Assembly: GCA_004020645.1 (NCBI GenBank)
Contig: SAQL01000012.1
Coordinates: 124,001-188,000 of the forward strand
Direction: 5' to 3'
From: Mesorhizobium sp.
Lineage (GTDB): Bacteria > Pseudomonadota > Alphaproteobacteria > Rhizobiales > Rhizobiaceae
Length of the DNA: 64,000 bases
Positions 54,692 to 64,000 of this stretch are shown in pieces; within the stretch, counting starts at the first letter, position 1, and every line of letters starts with the position of its first letter. The translations under genes were made by a program, and so were the position numbers. The notes below the pieces were generated by a model. That model saw nothing but the letters and a program-made list of their open reading frames with translations, was not told where the DNA came from and ran no database searches.

Positions 54692-57304
54692 CTACCCGCC
54701 GAGCCGGAAGTACTTTGCCGTCGCGGAGAACTCAGATCGGGTGGTCACGATCTCTTCGAGAATCCTGGGCAACAGCAGCGCGGCTGGAGTCGGCGCGGAG
54801 AACGCCGCAGCCTGAATATCCTGTGGACCCGTGATCACCATTATGATCTGGGGCACGACCTTGCCGGCCGCCTTGTCGGCTGCGCCGAGATCGATCGGAA
54901 AGTTGAAGGTGGCCTTGTCGACTTGCGCCAAGATACGATCGTCAAGGTTGAATGCCATGCCCCTGTGGTCGATCAGCAGCACGCTGGAAATCAGGCCGCC
55001 ACGCGTCACCAGCGTGCCGCCGATCGGGGAACCGCTCGGCACCGTCGTTCGATCGAGAACAAGCTGCGGCTTGTCAGTCGCCGTCTGGTCTACAAAGCGC
55101 AGAAAGTTGGTGACTTCGCATTGAGCCGGTTCAATCAGGCGGACGCTGATGTCCGGTTCGACATGGAATCTTGCCTGGAAATCGGACAACATTCGTTCGA
55201 AAGGCTGGACCTCTGTGCCCAATCCTTCGATTGCGACGGCGGTCTCGGTTGCCGACGTTAACGACGCATAGAAACAGTCGCCACCGTTGAACTCGCGCAC
55301 CCAGGAGACCCGTTGCGCAGCCTTGTCGAGGGCAATTGCCGGCGGCAGCTCTAGTTCAGGTTTCGGCACGTTCAAGGTGATGGCGGGTCCGTCCGGCTGT
55401 TTGCCTGCCGCCGGTTCGTCCTGTTGCATCTTTGCGCTTGCGTCGCCCGCCTGGCCTGCAGCTGGGTCGGGCACCTGGGTGGTGGCCTGCTGGCTGGCCG
55501 GCTGCTCGGGCGTACGGCCCTCCACAACGTCGGGCTGGACAGCTGGGGGCGGTGAGACTTTGTCGGCCGGCGCCACCGGCGCGACCTGGACGCGCGGCGG
55601 AACAGCTTGCTGGCTGTCGCTGGTCACGTTATCCGGCTGAATTGCCGGCGGTGGTTGTGCCTGGGCTGCCGCCGGCTCCGGGGTTTCCTCGGACGCCGCC
55701 GGCTCCGGGGTTTCTTCGGATGCCGCCGGCTCCGGAGTTTCTTCGGATCCCGCCGGCTCCGATGCTTCCTCGGTTGGTGAGAGGACTTCGGCGTGCCGTG
55801 CCGGCTCCAACTTTTGCGCCTCGGTACCTGCCTGATCTTCAGCTGGAGACAGCGCCTCGGCTGGCGCCGGCTCCGGGGTTTCCTCGGATGCCGTCGGCTC
55901 TGAGGTTTCCTCGCTTGGGGAGAGGACTTCGGCGGGCCGTGTCGGCTCCAGCTTTTGATCCGCTGCGGCAGCTGCCTGCTTTTCAGCTGAAGGCGCAGCG
56001 GCCTCTGTTTGTGACCGCTCAGGCGGAACTGCCTTTGCCGGCTCATCGCTCGGCGAATTTGCAACACTGTCCGTCGGGGCCGGCTTTGATGCTTCCGGTG
56101 CCGAGAGCTTTGTCTCACTGCCGGTCGGCGTGGAAGGGCCCATCAAGCCGCTCAGATAAATGCCTGCACCTGACGCGACAGCTAAGGTCGCCAAGGCAGC
56201 GATCGCGATCAATCGGCTCTTGGCGGGCTTTGCAGGAACCTTTGGCAAAACCGCTCGAGGACCGGCAGCTGGCGAAGGCCTTGGTTCGGACAGAAGCGCC
56301 GGCCGGACATGCGGAACGAAGCGCTGTTCACCGGGAGCCGCCGGAGGCTGACTTGGGAGCTTGGGGCCAGCCGCGGTCCCCCCCGCTCGCGGCAAACCCG
56401 TCCGGTCGCGCGGCGTGATCGACGTTGGCGGCTTTGTCTCCTCATCCGTATCATCACGTGTCACCCTGGCGATGTCCGCCATGCTGATCGGCCGGTCTTG
56501 TGGATCCGGCTGGAGCATGGCTTCAACAATTCCACGAAAATCGCCGTCGATGTCGGACAGGTCCGGAACGGTTCGGCGTTTTTCCACGATCTCGAACTGG
56601 GAGCCGCCCATGTCGATCGGCTTCCCGCGCAGAGCAGCGGCCAGCACCAGCCCCAGGCTGTAGATGTCGGATTGCTCGCTGACCTCGCCGCTGTATAGCC
56701 CGAGCTGTTCGGGAGAAACGTAGTTGTACTTCCCCGCGAATTTTCCGCCGATCAGGGTCTCTCCGCCGACGGTCGCCGACCGCGCGATGCCAAAATCGAT
56801 GATCTTTGCGCGTTCGACCCGGCCTCCTGGCAGGATGATGTTATCCGGGGAGAGGTCGCGGTGTATTGCTCCCGCCTGGTGCACGGCGCTCAGGCCGGAA
56901 GCCAGGCGATGGCAGAGCTTGCGCACGTCTTCCGTCGGCATCGGGCCACGTCGCATGATATCGAACAGCGACTGGCCGTCGACGAATTCCATGGCAAGAT
57001 AGGGGCGACCGATGCCGGGGTCGATCGTGAAGACATGATAACGCACGACCGCGTCGTGCGACAGGTGATTGAGGATCGACGCTTCCTTGCGGAACAGCGA
57101 CAGGATCGTCTGATCGCGGGCGAACTCGGGCAAGACGATCTTGATCGCGACGTGGTCGCCGGTCTGGATATTGTGGCCGCGGTAGACTTCGCCCATGCCA
57201 CCGAATGCGATCCGCTCGTCCAGTTCATAGATGCCGCTGAGTTGCGTGCCTACGGCTGTGTTGGCCACGTTAGGCGATATTCGCGTCTTGTCGTCGGCGC
57301 TCAT
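54692..57304 (-). CDS. Ser/Thr protein kinase (PpkA-like), membrane-anchored
   Basis: 870 aa. Cytoplasmic kinase domain (about 25-290): glycine loop FGGMGEVYRG at 34-43, K55, catalytic HRDLSPDN at 148-155 and DFG at 170-172. A transmembrane helix (about 370-392: LIAIAALATLAVASGAGIYL) leads to a periplasmic part with a long Pro/Glu/Ala/Thr region and repeats, then a C-terminal domain of unknown fold. PpkA phosphorylates the FHA protein of type VI systems; the PP2C gene follows on the same transcript. ATG 57304 is chosen over TTG 57313. Confidence 0.88.
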   Translation of the reverse strand: MSADDKTRISPNVANTAVGTQLSGIYELDERIAFGGMGEVYRGHNIQTGDHVAIKIVLPEFARDQTILSLFRKEASILNHLSHDAVVRYHVFTIDPGIGRPYLAMEFVDGQSLFDIMRRGPMPTEDVRKLCHRLASGLSAVHQAGAIHRDLSPDNIILPGGRVERAKIIDFGIARSATVGGETLIGGKFAGKYNYVSPEQLGLYSGEVSEQSDIYSLGLVLAAALRGKPIDMGGSQFEIVEKRRTVPDLSDIDGDFRGIVEAMLQPDPQDRPISMADIARVTRDDTDEETKPPTSITPRDRTGLPRAGGTAAGPKLPSQPPAAPGEQRFVPHVRPALLSEPRPSPAAGPRAVLPKVPAKPAKSRLIAIAALATLAVASGAGIYLSGLMGPSTPTGSETKLSAPEASKPAPTDSVANSPSDEPAKAVPPERSQTEAAAPSAEKQAAAAADQKLEPTRPAEVLSPSEETSEPTASEETPEPAPAEALSPAEDQAGTEAQKLEPARHAEVLSPTEEASEPAGSEETPEPAASEETPEPAASEETPEPAAAQAQPPPAIQPDNVTSDSQQAVPPRVQVAPVAPADKVSPPPAVQPDVVEGRTPEQPASQQATTQVPDPAAGQAGDASAKMQQDEPAAGKQPDGPAITLNVPKPELELPPAIALDKAAQRVSWVREFNGGDCFYASLTSATETAVAIEGLGTEVQPFERMLSDFQARFHVEPDISVRLIEPAQCEVTNFLRFVDQTATDKPQLVLDRTTVPSGSPIGGTLVTRGGLISSVLLIDHRGMAFNLDDRILAQVDKATFNFPIDLGAADKAAGKVVPQIIMVITGPQDIQAAAFSAPTPAALLLPRILEEIVTTRSEFSATAKYFRLGG
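55668..55775 (-). repeat. 27-bp tandem repeats inside the PpkA-like gene
   Basis: Four units of 27 bp (55668-55694, 55695-55721, 55722-55748, 55749-55775), the last diverged, encode SEETPEPAA. A related block occurs at about 55870-55935. These are expansion-prone periplasmic spacer sequence. Confidence 0.7.
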
Positions 57305-57309
57305 CAGCC

Positions 57310-58074
57310 TCAACCTTCCGCTCTGGAAGGATCAAGACGGGCCCCATTGCGCCCGTCTCCGATCTTCACGACCACGATCGTGACATTGTCTGTTCCCCCG
57401 CGGGCCAGCACCATTTGCAGCAGGTTTTCGCATGCCGCCTGAGGCGTCGCCGACACCGCCGCCTCGATCTCGGCATCTGTGACATGCGCTGTCAGCCCGT
57501 CGGTGCTCAACACAAATGTGTCACCCGGCATGATTTCGCCTTGCTGAAAGTCAATGACGATCTCGTCGCTGACACCGACCGCATGCGTGATAACGTTGCG
57601 GCGCGGCCAGGTGAGCGCTTCGGCTGCGCTGATCATGCCCTTGTCGAGAAGTTCCTGAACTTCGGTATGGTCCTTCGAAATCTGGGAGATCGAGTTGTTG
57701 CGGATCAGATAGACGCGACTGTCGCCCGCCCACAGGCAGGCAAACCGCCCATCCATCGCCAGCAGGGCGGCGACAGTGGAGCCAATGGTTACTCCGCGGG
57801 ATTCCGATATCCTGCGGATTTCGGCGTTCGCCCGGCTCAGCCGGTCCTCGAAGCGCGCGCGAAGATCCGGTGCAGAGCTTGCGATGCCGATCGTTGCCAG
57901 ATGATCGACAATACTGGCCGAAGCGACTTCCCCGGCATCATGTCCACCCATTCCGTCGGCCACCACCCACAGGCCAGTTTCCGGCTCGACCAGATAGCTG
58001 TCTTCATTGAGCTCGCGGACACAGCCTCTGTGGCTAACGCCGAAGCTTTCAAAGGGAAGGGCGACATTGTTCAC
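57310..58074 (-). CDS. PP2C-type Ser/Thr phosphatase (PppA-like)
   Basis: 254 aa PP2C/SpoIIE fold. Metal ligands appear in RELNEDSYLVE and VADGMGGHDAGEVAS, then STDGLTAHV and GGTDNVTIVVV. It reverses the action of PpkA in type VI systems. It stops 6 bp before the kinase ATG and precedes it in the transcript. Confidence 0.92.
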   Translation of the reverse strand: MNNVALPFESFGVSHRGCVRELNEDSYLVEPETGLWVVADGMGGHDAGEVASASIVDHLATIGIASSAPDLRARFEDRLSRANAEIRRISESRGVTIGSTVAALLAMDGRFACLWAGDSRVYLIRNNSISQISKDHTEVQELLDKGMISAAEALTWPRRNVITHAVGVSDEIVIDFQQGEIMPGDTFVLSTDGLTAHVTDAEIEAAVSATPQAACENLLQMVLARGGTDNVTIVVVKIGDGRNGARLDPSRAEG

Positions 58075-58233
58075 TTTGCCACCAAGCGCTTCTCAAGCGT
58101 CCTCTGCGGCGCACTGTCAGGCGCTCGCTGGCGCGAGTTTGCCACAGGCTCGAATATTAAAGTATCGAAATCAACGTCCGCGCATCTGTTGTCGATGGAC
58201 AGCCTCACCGTATTGGAACATGCAAAGGTCATC

Positions 58234-61200
58234 TTAAAACGCCTTTGGACAGCTGAACCCGGAAAGCGCGGGAAGGAAGAGAGGGTTGGGGTCCGAACTG
58301 GTCTGGACCGTATAGGCGACATCGCGTCCGCCGATCACGAAGCGGGCTTCCGTGTTGCCGCCGGTGCTGGTGATATCAGCCTTGTCCAGCAGGCGCTTCA
58401 GTGCCCACGGACCGTCGAACTTGATCGCGGACTGACGGCCCGGCATTTCCGGAATGAGGCTAAGGCTCGCGGACGCGGAAGCCATGCCGCTCGGCCAGGT
58501 CACCGTGCTTGGCGCGTTGCCCGCCTGGTTGCTTTGGACAATCTGGCCATCGACGTCGAGTTCCGCCGTATCGGCATCGCCATGCAGTGAAAACGGCGTA
58601 AAGGTGACACTGACCGACGGCACCGAACCACCTGAAGGAAAGAAGGCGTTGCGGATTTCCGCGGCCAGCTGGAAGTTTTTCAAGGTCGACTTCGACAGGT
58701 CGCGCCCGAAACGCGCATCCTGTTTCCAGTTCCAGTCCTGGCCGGTCATGTCGATCAGCGAAGCGAGATTCTGTGCAAAGAACCGGTCCATCAGTCCGCC
58801 TGGAGCGAACAGTTTCGCGAAATCCGCCATCGCAATATCCTCCGAGCCATCGCTGGCGAAAGGATAACGGCCCTCGACCATCTCCTCGCAGGCGCGCGTG
58901 ACCGTCTGGTCGAGCATCTGGTTCAAATTCGCTAGCGAGGTTTCTGCGACGTTGCCGTCAAGCTCGTCGGCGGTCGCGGTGACCATTCGGGCGAGTTGCT
59001 TGGGCAGGCGCGAGACATTGGCGCGAAGGGTGGATATCTGCAGCTGCAGATTCATGTTGATGCGTTCCGCTTGCGAAGGGACGTCGGCCGCCAATTGCAA
59101 GCCTTGATAGATGTCGCGGAAATTCTGGGTCAATGCATCGATTGGGCGGCGTCCGGCGGGACCGTTCACCAAAGCCTGGAATGATCTGAATTGCGCTTCG
59201 ACGTTCGCCCCTGGATTCTGGTTTTGCGCGCTAGCGAACCCTGTACCGGCCCGGCTTTGCGATTTGCCGCTGGCGACTTGAAGGCCGATGCGGGCCAATC
59301 CCCTGGCGACATCAGCAGCGTTCTGCGGCTGGTTTTGAAGCATGTCGGCTTCGGCCTCGGAGCCGAAGTCTTTGCCGGAACCAGCTTCTCGCGTCAGAGC
59401 TGTTTCGTCGGCGATCGCCGTAAAAAGCTGGTCGATTGGCGAGGTTGGTGACGCGGCGGCGGACAGCGCGATATAGTGCGGCTTGTCCTTCAGCATCGCC
59501 TTGAACTTCAGCTTGTCGAGAACGCCGTTCCACGCCGCGGCGAACTCCCTCCCATAGCGATCGACAAGTTCGGGACCGAGTTTAAGCAACTCCTGGTCGA
59601 TGCCACCTTGCTCGCCGCCGCCGCCGAGAACCCACTGGTCATCGACGAGCATCTGCGCAATGCGCGAGAGTTGTCCGAGATAGAAGTTGTTGAAGCCGCT
59701 GTAGGTGTAGATGCCGGGAACACGAAGGCCTGATAGATCGCCACCATCGACACGCTCGAACAACAGCTGCGCTTCCGGGCCGCCTTTCACGGAGATGGAA
59801 AAATCATCCAGCGCTGCCGCGTATACCGCCGACTTGACCAAGGCGGAGGCACGATCGGCAAGGCTCATTCGTCCGAGCGAGCGTTGAGCGGCTTCGACAA
59901 GTGGCTGGTTGAGTTCGAAAACCGGATCGTAGGCGTCATCCAACGCAAGCATCGCCCGCAGATGTTTTTCGAGTTGCGCCCGGCCCTCGCGGTTGTTTTC
60001 GCCCGGATACCGGTTCTGCTCCCAATCCTGCCTCATCCAGGACACGATCAGCTCGTCGTCGACCTTCGGCGCCCTGCCACCAAGCATCAGATAGATCTTC
60101 AGCGGTTCGTAAAGCGCGGCGGGATCAGCCATCTTGGCCTGGATCGTCCGTTCGGCCTGAAGCAGCAGGCGCGAACGGAACATGCGCTCCAGCGCTTGCC
60201 GGTAAGCTGTTTTTGATGCCGAAAGAAGTCTTTCCCGCTGACTGAGCCCGAACGTCGCCTCGATCGGGGTCGGCAAGTCACTGGTGTCGAACCCGGCCGG
60301 CAGCTCGCGCAACTGGTCGAGCGGGCCAATGACGTTTTCAAGGTCGACATCGGCGACCGTCGGGGTTTTGAGGAGGGGGTCCGCCGTCTCGCGATAGCGG
60401 CTTACAGCTTGCGTCGTAGAAGCGATCAGCGACCTGTTGGCCGTAAAGCTCAGGGCCAAGGTGCCCAGAGCCGCGGCAGCGATCAACGCTATTGCGCCAA
60501 GGCCGCCATATCTGGCAATCGCTGCACGCCTCTCAGCCGATTTGTCGTATGAAACCCACCCGGATTCCGCAAAAATGACGCCGGTCAGAAGATCATGCAA
60601 GAAGAAGCTTTTGCCAGTGCCGGAAAGATGGGCGCGAGAAGCGCTGCCGAAACTGCGACCGATTGCGCCCAGCACCTGGTCGATCGGCGTGCCCTCCTGC
60701 GTGCCCGATGAAAAATAGAGTCCACGCAGGCTGACGTTCACCTGGCTGCGGGCCGGATCGAATATGCTTGCGATGAAACCGGCAATACGGCCCTTCAGCG
60801 CGCCAAACTGGGCTGGAAAGCCAAAGATGGATATACGCGCGACTGGATCGGTCTCTTCCTGCAGGCGGTCGGCCATCTCCTCCGCCAGGCGTTTTGCCAA
60901 TGCGTCGAATTCGGCCGGTGCCTCACCGACCATGTTCTTGTTGCGATCGGCAGTCTGGAAGGTCGCGCCCCATACTTTGCGGCGGCGCTGCTCGTCGAAA
61001 GCACCAAAATAATCCATGAAACCGGCGACAAGGTCGGCCTTGGTGAAGAGCAGGTACACCGGGAACTGGATTTTCAGTGTTTCGTGGATTTCGCGCAGGC
61101 GGCTGCGTATTTCAACGAAATGGACGTCAATCTGCCGATCATCGAGGCTCATGAGATCGGCAAGGCTGATGGCCAGGATAACCCCGTTTATCGGTTGCCT

Positions 61201-61797
61201 GGTGCGGTATCTCTTAAGCAGCGACAAGAAGGCGAGCCAGCTCTTCTTGTCGCTCTGCGCGTTGGAATCCTGCGTCGTGTAGCGTCCGGCGGTGTCGATC
61301 AGCACCGCCTGGTTGGTGAACCACCAGTCGCAGGATCGCGTGCCGCCAACGCCGACCACCGGCTGGGCGTCGCCCGAACCGGCAAGCGGAAAATTCAGAC
61401 CGGAATTGACCAACGCCGTTGTCTTGCCGGCACCAGGCGGGCCGATGACGACGTACCAGGGAATCTCGTAGAGGAAATTGCGCTTGCCGCTGGACCGCTT
61501 GAGCGCAGCGATGGCCTCACTCATGCGGGCCTCGAGCACCTGCGAGTCGTCATTCCTGTCGTCATTGCGGGCGACTATCGTCTCGAGCGCTTTTTGTGCC
61601 TTTCGCTTTTGCCAGAAACGCAATCCATAGAAGAGCGTCACGATGGCGATGATCACGCCGATGATCGTGACGCGCAGCCAGACGGGTGCCAGCGGGCGGG
61701 TATCGGCAAAGCGGATCAATGGTCCGGCAAACCAGATGGTTGCCGCGAAACCGGCCAACGCGATCGCGCTGAATATCCGCAGCAGCCAACGCGTCAT
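58234..61797 (-). CDS. tssM: TssM (IcmF-like) T6SS inner-membrane protein
   Basis: 1187 aa. Two N-terminal transmembrane helices (about 6-25 and 41-60), a cytoplasmic GTPase-like domain with Walker A GPPGAGKTT at 119-127 and DTAGRY, a third helix (about 425-450: IALIAAAALGTLALSF), then a long periplasmic IcmF/DUF1215 region. TssM anchors the membrane complex with TssL and TssJ. ATG 61797 has GGAAG 5 nt upstream; TTG 61809 is less likely. It follows tssL by 22 bp. Confidence 0.95.
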   Translation of the reverse strand: MTRWLLRIFSAIALAGFAATIWFAGPLIRFADTRPLAPVWLRVTIIGVIIAIVTLFYGLRFWQKRKAQKALETIVARNDDRNDDSQVLEARMSEAIAALKRSSGKRNFLYEIPWYVVIGPPGAGKTTALVNSGLNFPLAGSGDAQPVVGVGGTRSCDWWFTNQAVLIDTAGRYTTQDSNAQSDKKSWLAFLSLLKRYRTRQPINGVILAISLADLMSLDDRQIDVHFVEIRSRLREIHETLKIQFPVYLLFTKADLVAGFMDYFGAFDEQRRRKVWGATFQTADRNKNMVGEAPAEFDALAKRLAEEMADRLQEETDPVARISIFGFPAQFGALKGRIAGFIASIFDPARSQVNVSLRGLYFSSGTQEGTPIDQVLGAIGRSFGSASRAHLSGTGKSFFLHDLLTGVIFAESGWVSYDKSAERRAAIARYGGLGAIALIAAAALGTLALSFTANRSLIASTTQAVSRYRETADPLLKTPTVADVDLENVIGPLDQLRELPAGFDTSDLPTPIEATFGLSQRERLLSASKTAYRQALERMFRSRLLLQAERTIQAKMADPAALYEPLKIYLMLGGRAPKVDDELIVSWMRQDWEQNRYPGENNREGRAQLEKHLRAMLALDDAYDPVFELNQPLVEAAQRSLGRMSLADRASALVKSAVYAAALDDFSISVKGGPEAQLLFERVDGGDLSGLRVPGIYTYSGFNNFYLGQLSRIAQMLVDDQWVLGGGGEQGGIDQELLKLGPELVDRYGREFAAAWNGVLDKLKFKAMLKDKPHYIALSAAASPTSPIDQLFTAIADETALTREAGSGKDFGSEAEADMLQNQPQNAADVARGLARIGLQVASGKSQSRAGTGFASAQNQNPGANVEAQFRSFQALVNGPAGRRPIDALTQNFRDIYQGLQLAADVPSQAERINMNLQLQISTLRANVSRLPKQLARMVTATADELDGNVAETSLANLNQMLDQTVTRACEEMVEGRYPFASDGSEDIAMADFAKLFAPGGLMDRFFAQNLASLIDMTGQDWNWKQDARFGRDLSKSTLKNFQLAAEIRNAFFPSGGSVPSVSVTFTPFSLHGDADTAELDVDGQIVQSNQAGNAPSTVTWPSGMASASASLSLIPEMPGRQSAIKFDGPWALKRLLDKADITSTGGNTEARFVIGGRDVAYTVQTSSDPNPLFLPALSGFSCPKAF

Positions 61798-61819
61798 AGG
61801 CGCTTCCAAATGGCCGTGC

Positions 61820-63334
61820 TCACAATGTCTCCTCCTTGGGGATCATCAAATCAACACGGCGATTCCTGGCGCGGCCTTCCGGCGTCGCATTGTCGGCGAT
61901 CGGCTCGTCCTCACCCTTGCCCTCGACCGAGATCCGCGAAGGCTTGCTGAACCTCGGCGCCATCATCGCTTCGACAGCCTTCGCCCGGGCGATGGAAAGG
62001 TCGAAGTTGGATTTGAACGCGCTCGATTTTCGCGGCTTCACATTGTCCGTATGGCCGACGATCATGATCGGTCCGGGTTCGGGTTCCAGCGCGGCGGCGA
62101 TGTCTGCGGCGATCGGTCCAAACTCCGGCTTTATCTCGGCCCTGCCGGACTGAAACAACAGGAGGTTGTTGATCTCCACGACGATGAACTTGCCCTGCGT
62201 GCCGACGGTCAGCCCGCCGCGCGCGATATTCTCGGCCAGTGCGGCATGGATGCGATCGATCTGAGAGGGGGCGGTGGCGACAGGCGGAGCGACTTTCACC
62301 GGCGCAGCCGACGGCACCACGCCGGCGCGTTCGATGGCGATCGGCGTCGATGGATCGAGCGCCAGCAGCCTGCCGGCTAGGGCATCGCCCTCGTTGGTAA
62401 TGAAGACCCGCAATGCGAAGAATGCCGCCGTCAGCAGCGCCGACGCTGCGGCCGCAACTACCCAGAGCGGCAACCGGGCCGACGACTGTGGGCTGGACAC
62501 CGCCAGGCTTTGCCAGTGCGGCGAGATGTCGTCGTCGGCGCGCGCCCTGAAGTAACGAAGCGTCTCGTAGACGTCGCGTCGAACGCGTTCGAGATTGTTG
62601 TCCTCGCGCGAAAGGCCTCGATACTGGCCTTCGAACCCCAGCGACAGGCAGGCATGCATCAGTTCAAGCAAGTCGTAGTGTTCCTCCGGCGCGGCCAGTA
62701 AACTGTTCAGCGCTTCGTAGAAGCCCGTGCCGGTGGGCACAGCGTGAAAGAACCGCAACAGCATGCTGTGCTGCGCCCAGGCGTCTCTCTTGGGCCAAGG
62801 CAGGTTGCCGATGAGGTCGTCAGCGGTTTCGCAGAGGACAAATTTTGCGATCCGTGCATCTTCTTCGGGAACACCGGCTTTCTCCATTGTCTGGTCGAAT
62901 TTTTCGATTGCTTCGGCGACATGTTCCGCCAGTTGCTCCGCCTGTCTTTCGACAGGCATAAGCCTGAGCTGGCCAAACAGCATCAGCAAAGGAGCGGCCG
63001 CAGCGAGGATCTGATTTGCTGCTGAATATCTGACACCGTCCGTGGCATTCAGCAGGATGTCCTGCTCAATGCCCGGCGTCGCCGCAAAGGAGCCGGTTGC
63101 CGCCGCTGCGCCGGGGTCTGCGCCCTGATAAATCACGGTTCCCGATGCCCAGCCCGGCGGTGCATGCCGACCGACACCCGGATCGAAAATCGTTGAATCC
63201 TTAACGCGCGAGGGACCGGCTTGCCCCCTGTCGGGAATAGGCCCCTGAGGAGCCGGCGCTGATTTTTCAGCGCGGCGCGGTGCGCGAATGACGGTCTTGC
63301 CCGTTGGGCCGAAAGGATCGTCCTTCGAGCTCAT
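61820..63334 (-). CDS. tssL: TssL (DotU-like) with C-terminal OmpA domain
   Basis: 504 aa. Pro/Ala-rich N-terminus, then the DotU/TssL cytoplasmic domain (about 75-270: KFVLCETADDLI, HSMLLRFFHAVPTGTGFYE, LGFEGQYRG), one transmembrane helix (about 280-305), and a C-terminal OmpA-like peptidoglycan-binding domain (about 380-500: FQSGRAEIKPEF, GHTDNVKPRKS). Extended TssL with OmpA anchors the T6SS to peptidoglycan. ATG 63334 is used; an upstream in-frame start lacks support. Confidence 0.93.
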   Translation of the reverse strand: MSSKDDPFGPTGKTVIRAPRRAEKSAPAPQGPIPDRGQAGPSRVKDSTIFDPGVGRHAPPGWASGTVIYQGADPGAAAATGSFAATPGIEQDILLNATDGVRYSAANQILAAAAPLLMLFGQLRLMPVERQAEQLAEHVAEAIEKFDQTMEKAGVPEEDARIAKFVLCETADDLIGNLPWPKRDAWAQHSMLLRFFHAVPTGTGFYEALNSLLAAPEEHYDLLELMHACLSLGFEGQYRGLSREDNNLERVRRDVYETLRYFRARADDDISPHWQSLAVSSPQSSARLPLWVVAAAASALLTAAFFALRVFITNEGDALAGRLLALDPSTPIAIERAGVVPSAAPVKVAPPVATAPSQIDRIHAALAENIARGGLTVGTQGKFIVVEINNLLLFQSGRAEIKPEFGPIAADIAAALEPEPGPIMIVGHTDNVKPRKSSAFKSNFDLSIARAKAVEAMMAPRFSKPSRISVEGKGEDEPIADNATPEGRARNRRVDLMIPKEETL

Positions 63335-63685
63335 CGCCAAACGTCCGTCCACGCCCGGTTGCTGCGTGTGCGCCACAGCGGGGCAAAACGGTCCCTGGTC
63401 AGGCGCAGGAACTGCAGGCGCTGCTGACGAGGGCAGTGTCTGGAGGAAGGTCGGCTATATCTTTCTATCCCGCCGTAACATGACATGTGCCGCAGACCCC
63501 CAGGTCAATCAGCCTTACCCGCTGGCGAACTGTCGTAAGTGATCGTAAGCTTAGAAACGGTCGATTGGAACCAGATGCAGCGCTGCGAAAGGATTTTTCT
63601 TCGCCAACTACAGCGCCGCCTCTTTGGGCTCGCAACGGATGCTCTAATACTTTCCACCTGGTGCGTGATCCGTACCGCAGCCGAA
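63335..63685. other. Intergenic stretch without a supported gene
   Basis: Between tssL and the TagH-like gene I see only short unconvincing frames. It ends at the second copy of a 23-bp repeat. Confidence 0.4.
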
Positions 63686-63708
63686 GGTCAGCGCAGCAAA
63701 CCGAACCG
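63686..63708. repeat. 23-bp repeat, copy 2
   Basis: Matches 51794-51816 with one mismatch (ggtcagcgcagcaaacc followed by g/a, then aaccg). The copies frame the tssL-to-M23 operon. Function unknown. Confidence 0.5.
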
Positions 63709-63749
63709 TTTACGGGGCATGGGCCAAGCTAATTCTCCCTCTCCCTGGC

Positions 63750-64000
63750 TTATTTTTGCTTGTCGGCTTTGGCATAGGCTTCGCTGAAATAGGCCAGGAA
63801 TATGTCCAGCATTCCGTTTTCGTGGGCTTCCTCCATGGTCCGCCATTTGGCGACAAAAGCATCCCAAGCCAGGCTCTTCTTCGATGTGAATGACGTGGGT
63901 GGGAGTTTTTTGCCGATGGCCTCGGGCGACAGATCGTCAAGCAGCCGGGAGAGCGCAGCTTGCATGGCTGCATAGGTGGCAAATTCGTGCGTCTTGAGAT
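63750..64000 (-). CDS. TagH-like T6SS FHA-domain protein, C-terminal part
   Basis: Open to the window edge. The frame includes KTHEFATYAAMQAAL, LLDDLSPEAIGKKL, SLAWDAFVAKWRTMEE and ENGMLDIFLAYFSEAY, typical of the C-terminal region of type VI FHA proteins. TagH/Fha1 is the phosphorylation target of PpkA, fitting the kinase and phosphatase downstream. Only about 83 residues are visible. Confidence 0.8.
   Translation of the reverse strand, partial: LKTHEFATYAAMQAALSRLLDDLSPEAIGKKLPPTSFTSKKSLAWDAFVAKWRTMEEAHENGMLDIFLAYFSEAYAKADKQK

Overview
The window looks like a chromosomal segment of a Rhizobiales alphaproteobacterium, most likely Mesorhizobium or a close relative. The GC-rich codon use, an ExsH/PrsD/PrsE glycanase export locus, an EcfG-type sigma factor, a CheB-CheR-HWE kinase hybrid and many small rhizobial stress proteins all point there. 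This assignment rests on protein character alone; no rRNA or tRNA gene was seen.

Layout. 1-329 is the end of a DUF1445/D-glutamate cyclase-like gene. 475-5027 holds an RTX/GH16 glycanase with its type I ABC transporter and membrane fusion protein. 5113-21447 is a mixed accessory and stress region: hydrolases, a large SDR/SPW/VKOR fusion, metallophosphoesterase and MBL enzymes, a DUF3182 protein, SpoIIAA-like, YciF-like and other small proteins, an EcfG sigma factor and a NepR-like ORF. It also contains an IS630 remnant and several frameshifted small genes. 21945-40536 is a tightly packed minus-strand glycan cassette of 18 enzymes plus one small ORF, with mostly overlapping genes. It encodes two SDR epimerases, a B12/radical SAM enzyme, two GT4 and four CgeB-like glycosyltransferases, UDP-glucuronate decarboxylase, an actinobacterial-type inositol-3-phosphate synthase, a histidine phosphatase, a nucleotidyltransferase, two methyltransferases, an apparently circularly permuted glycosyl hydrolase, a PIG-L deacetylase and a GNAT enzyme. 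40820-46089 is a signalling locus: a NepR-like ORF, a receiver protein with a sigma-like C-terminus, the CheB-CheR-PAS-HWE kinase and a receiver protein. 47386-64000 is a type VI secretion periphery: caspase-Sel1 protein, lipoprotein, DUF6931-like protein, OmpA protein, M23/transglycosylase fusion, DUF1036 protein, PpkA-like kinase, PppA-like phosphatase, TssM, TssL-OmpA and the end of a TagH/FHA gene.

Two themes connect the window. First, matches to the EcfG (general stress response) promoter, GGAAC-N16-CGTT, occur in front of many otherwise unknown small genes: six are exact and nine are relaxed. An exact one lies upstream of the NepR-like/receiver-sigma pair, and relaxed ones lie upstream of ecfG and of both halves of the glycan cassette. 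Second, the glycan cassette combines Ino1, a glycosyltransferase, a phosphatase, a PIG-L deacetylase and an acetyltransferase, the same enzyme classes used for the GlcN-inositol core of mycothiol, but no cysteine ligase is visible. I believe this cassette corresponds to the one nicknamed 'rhizo-twelve' in TIGRFAMs, and I know of no established product.
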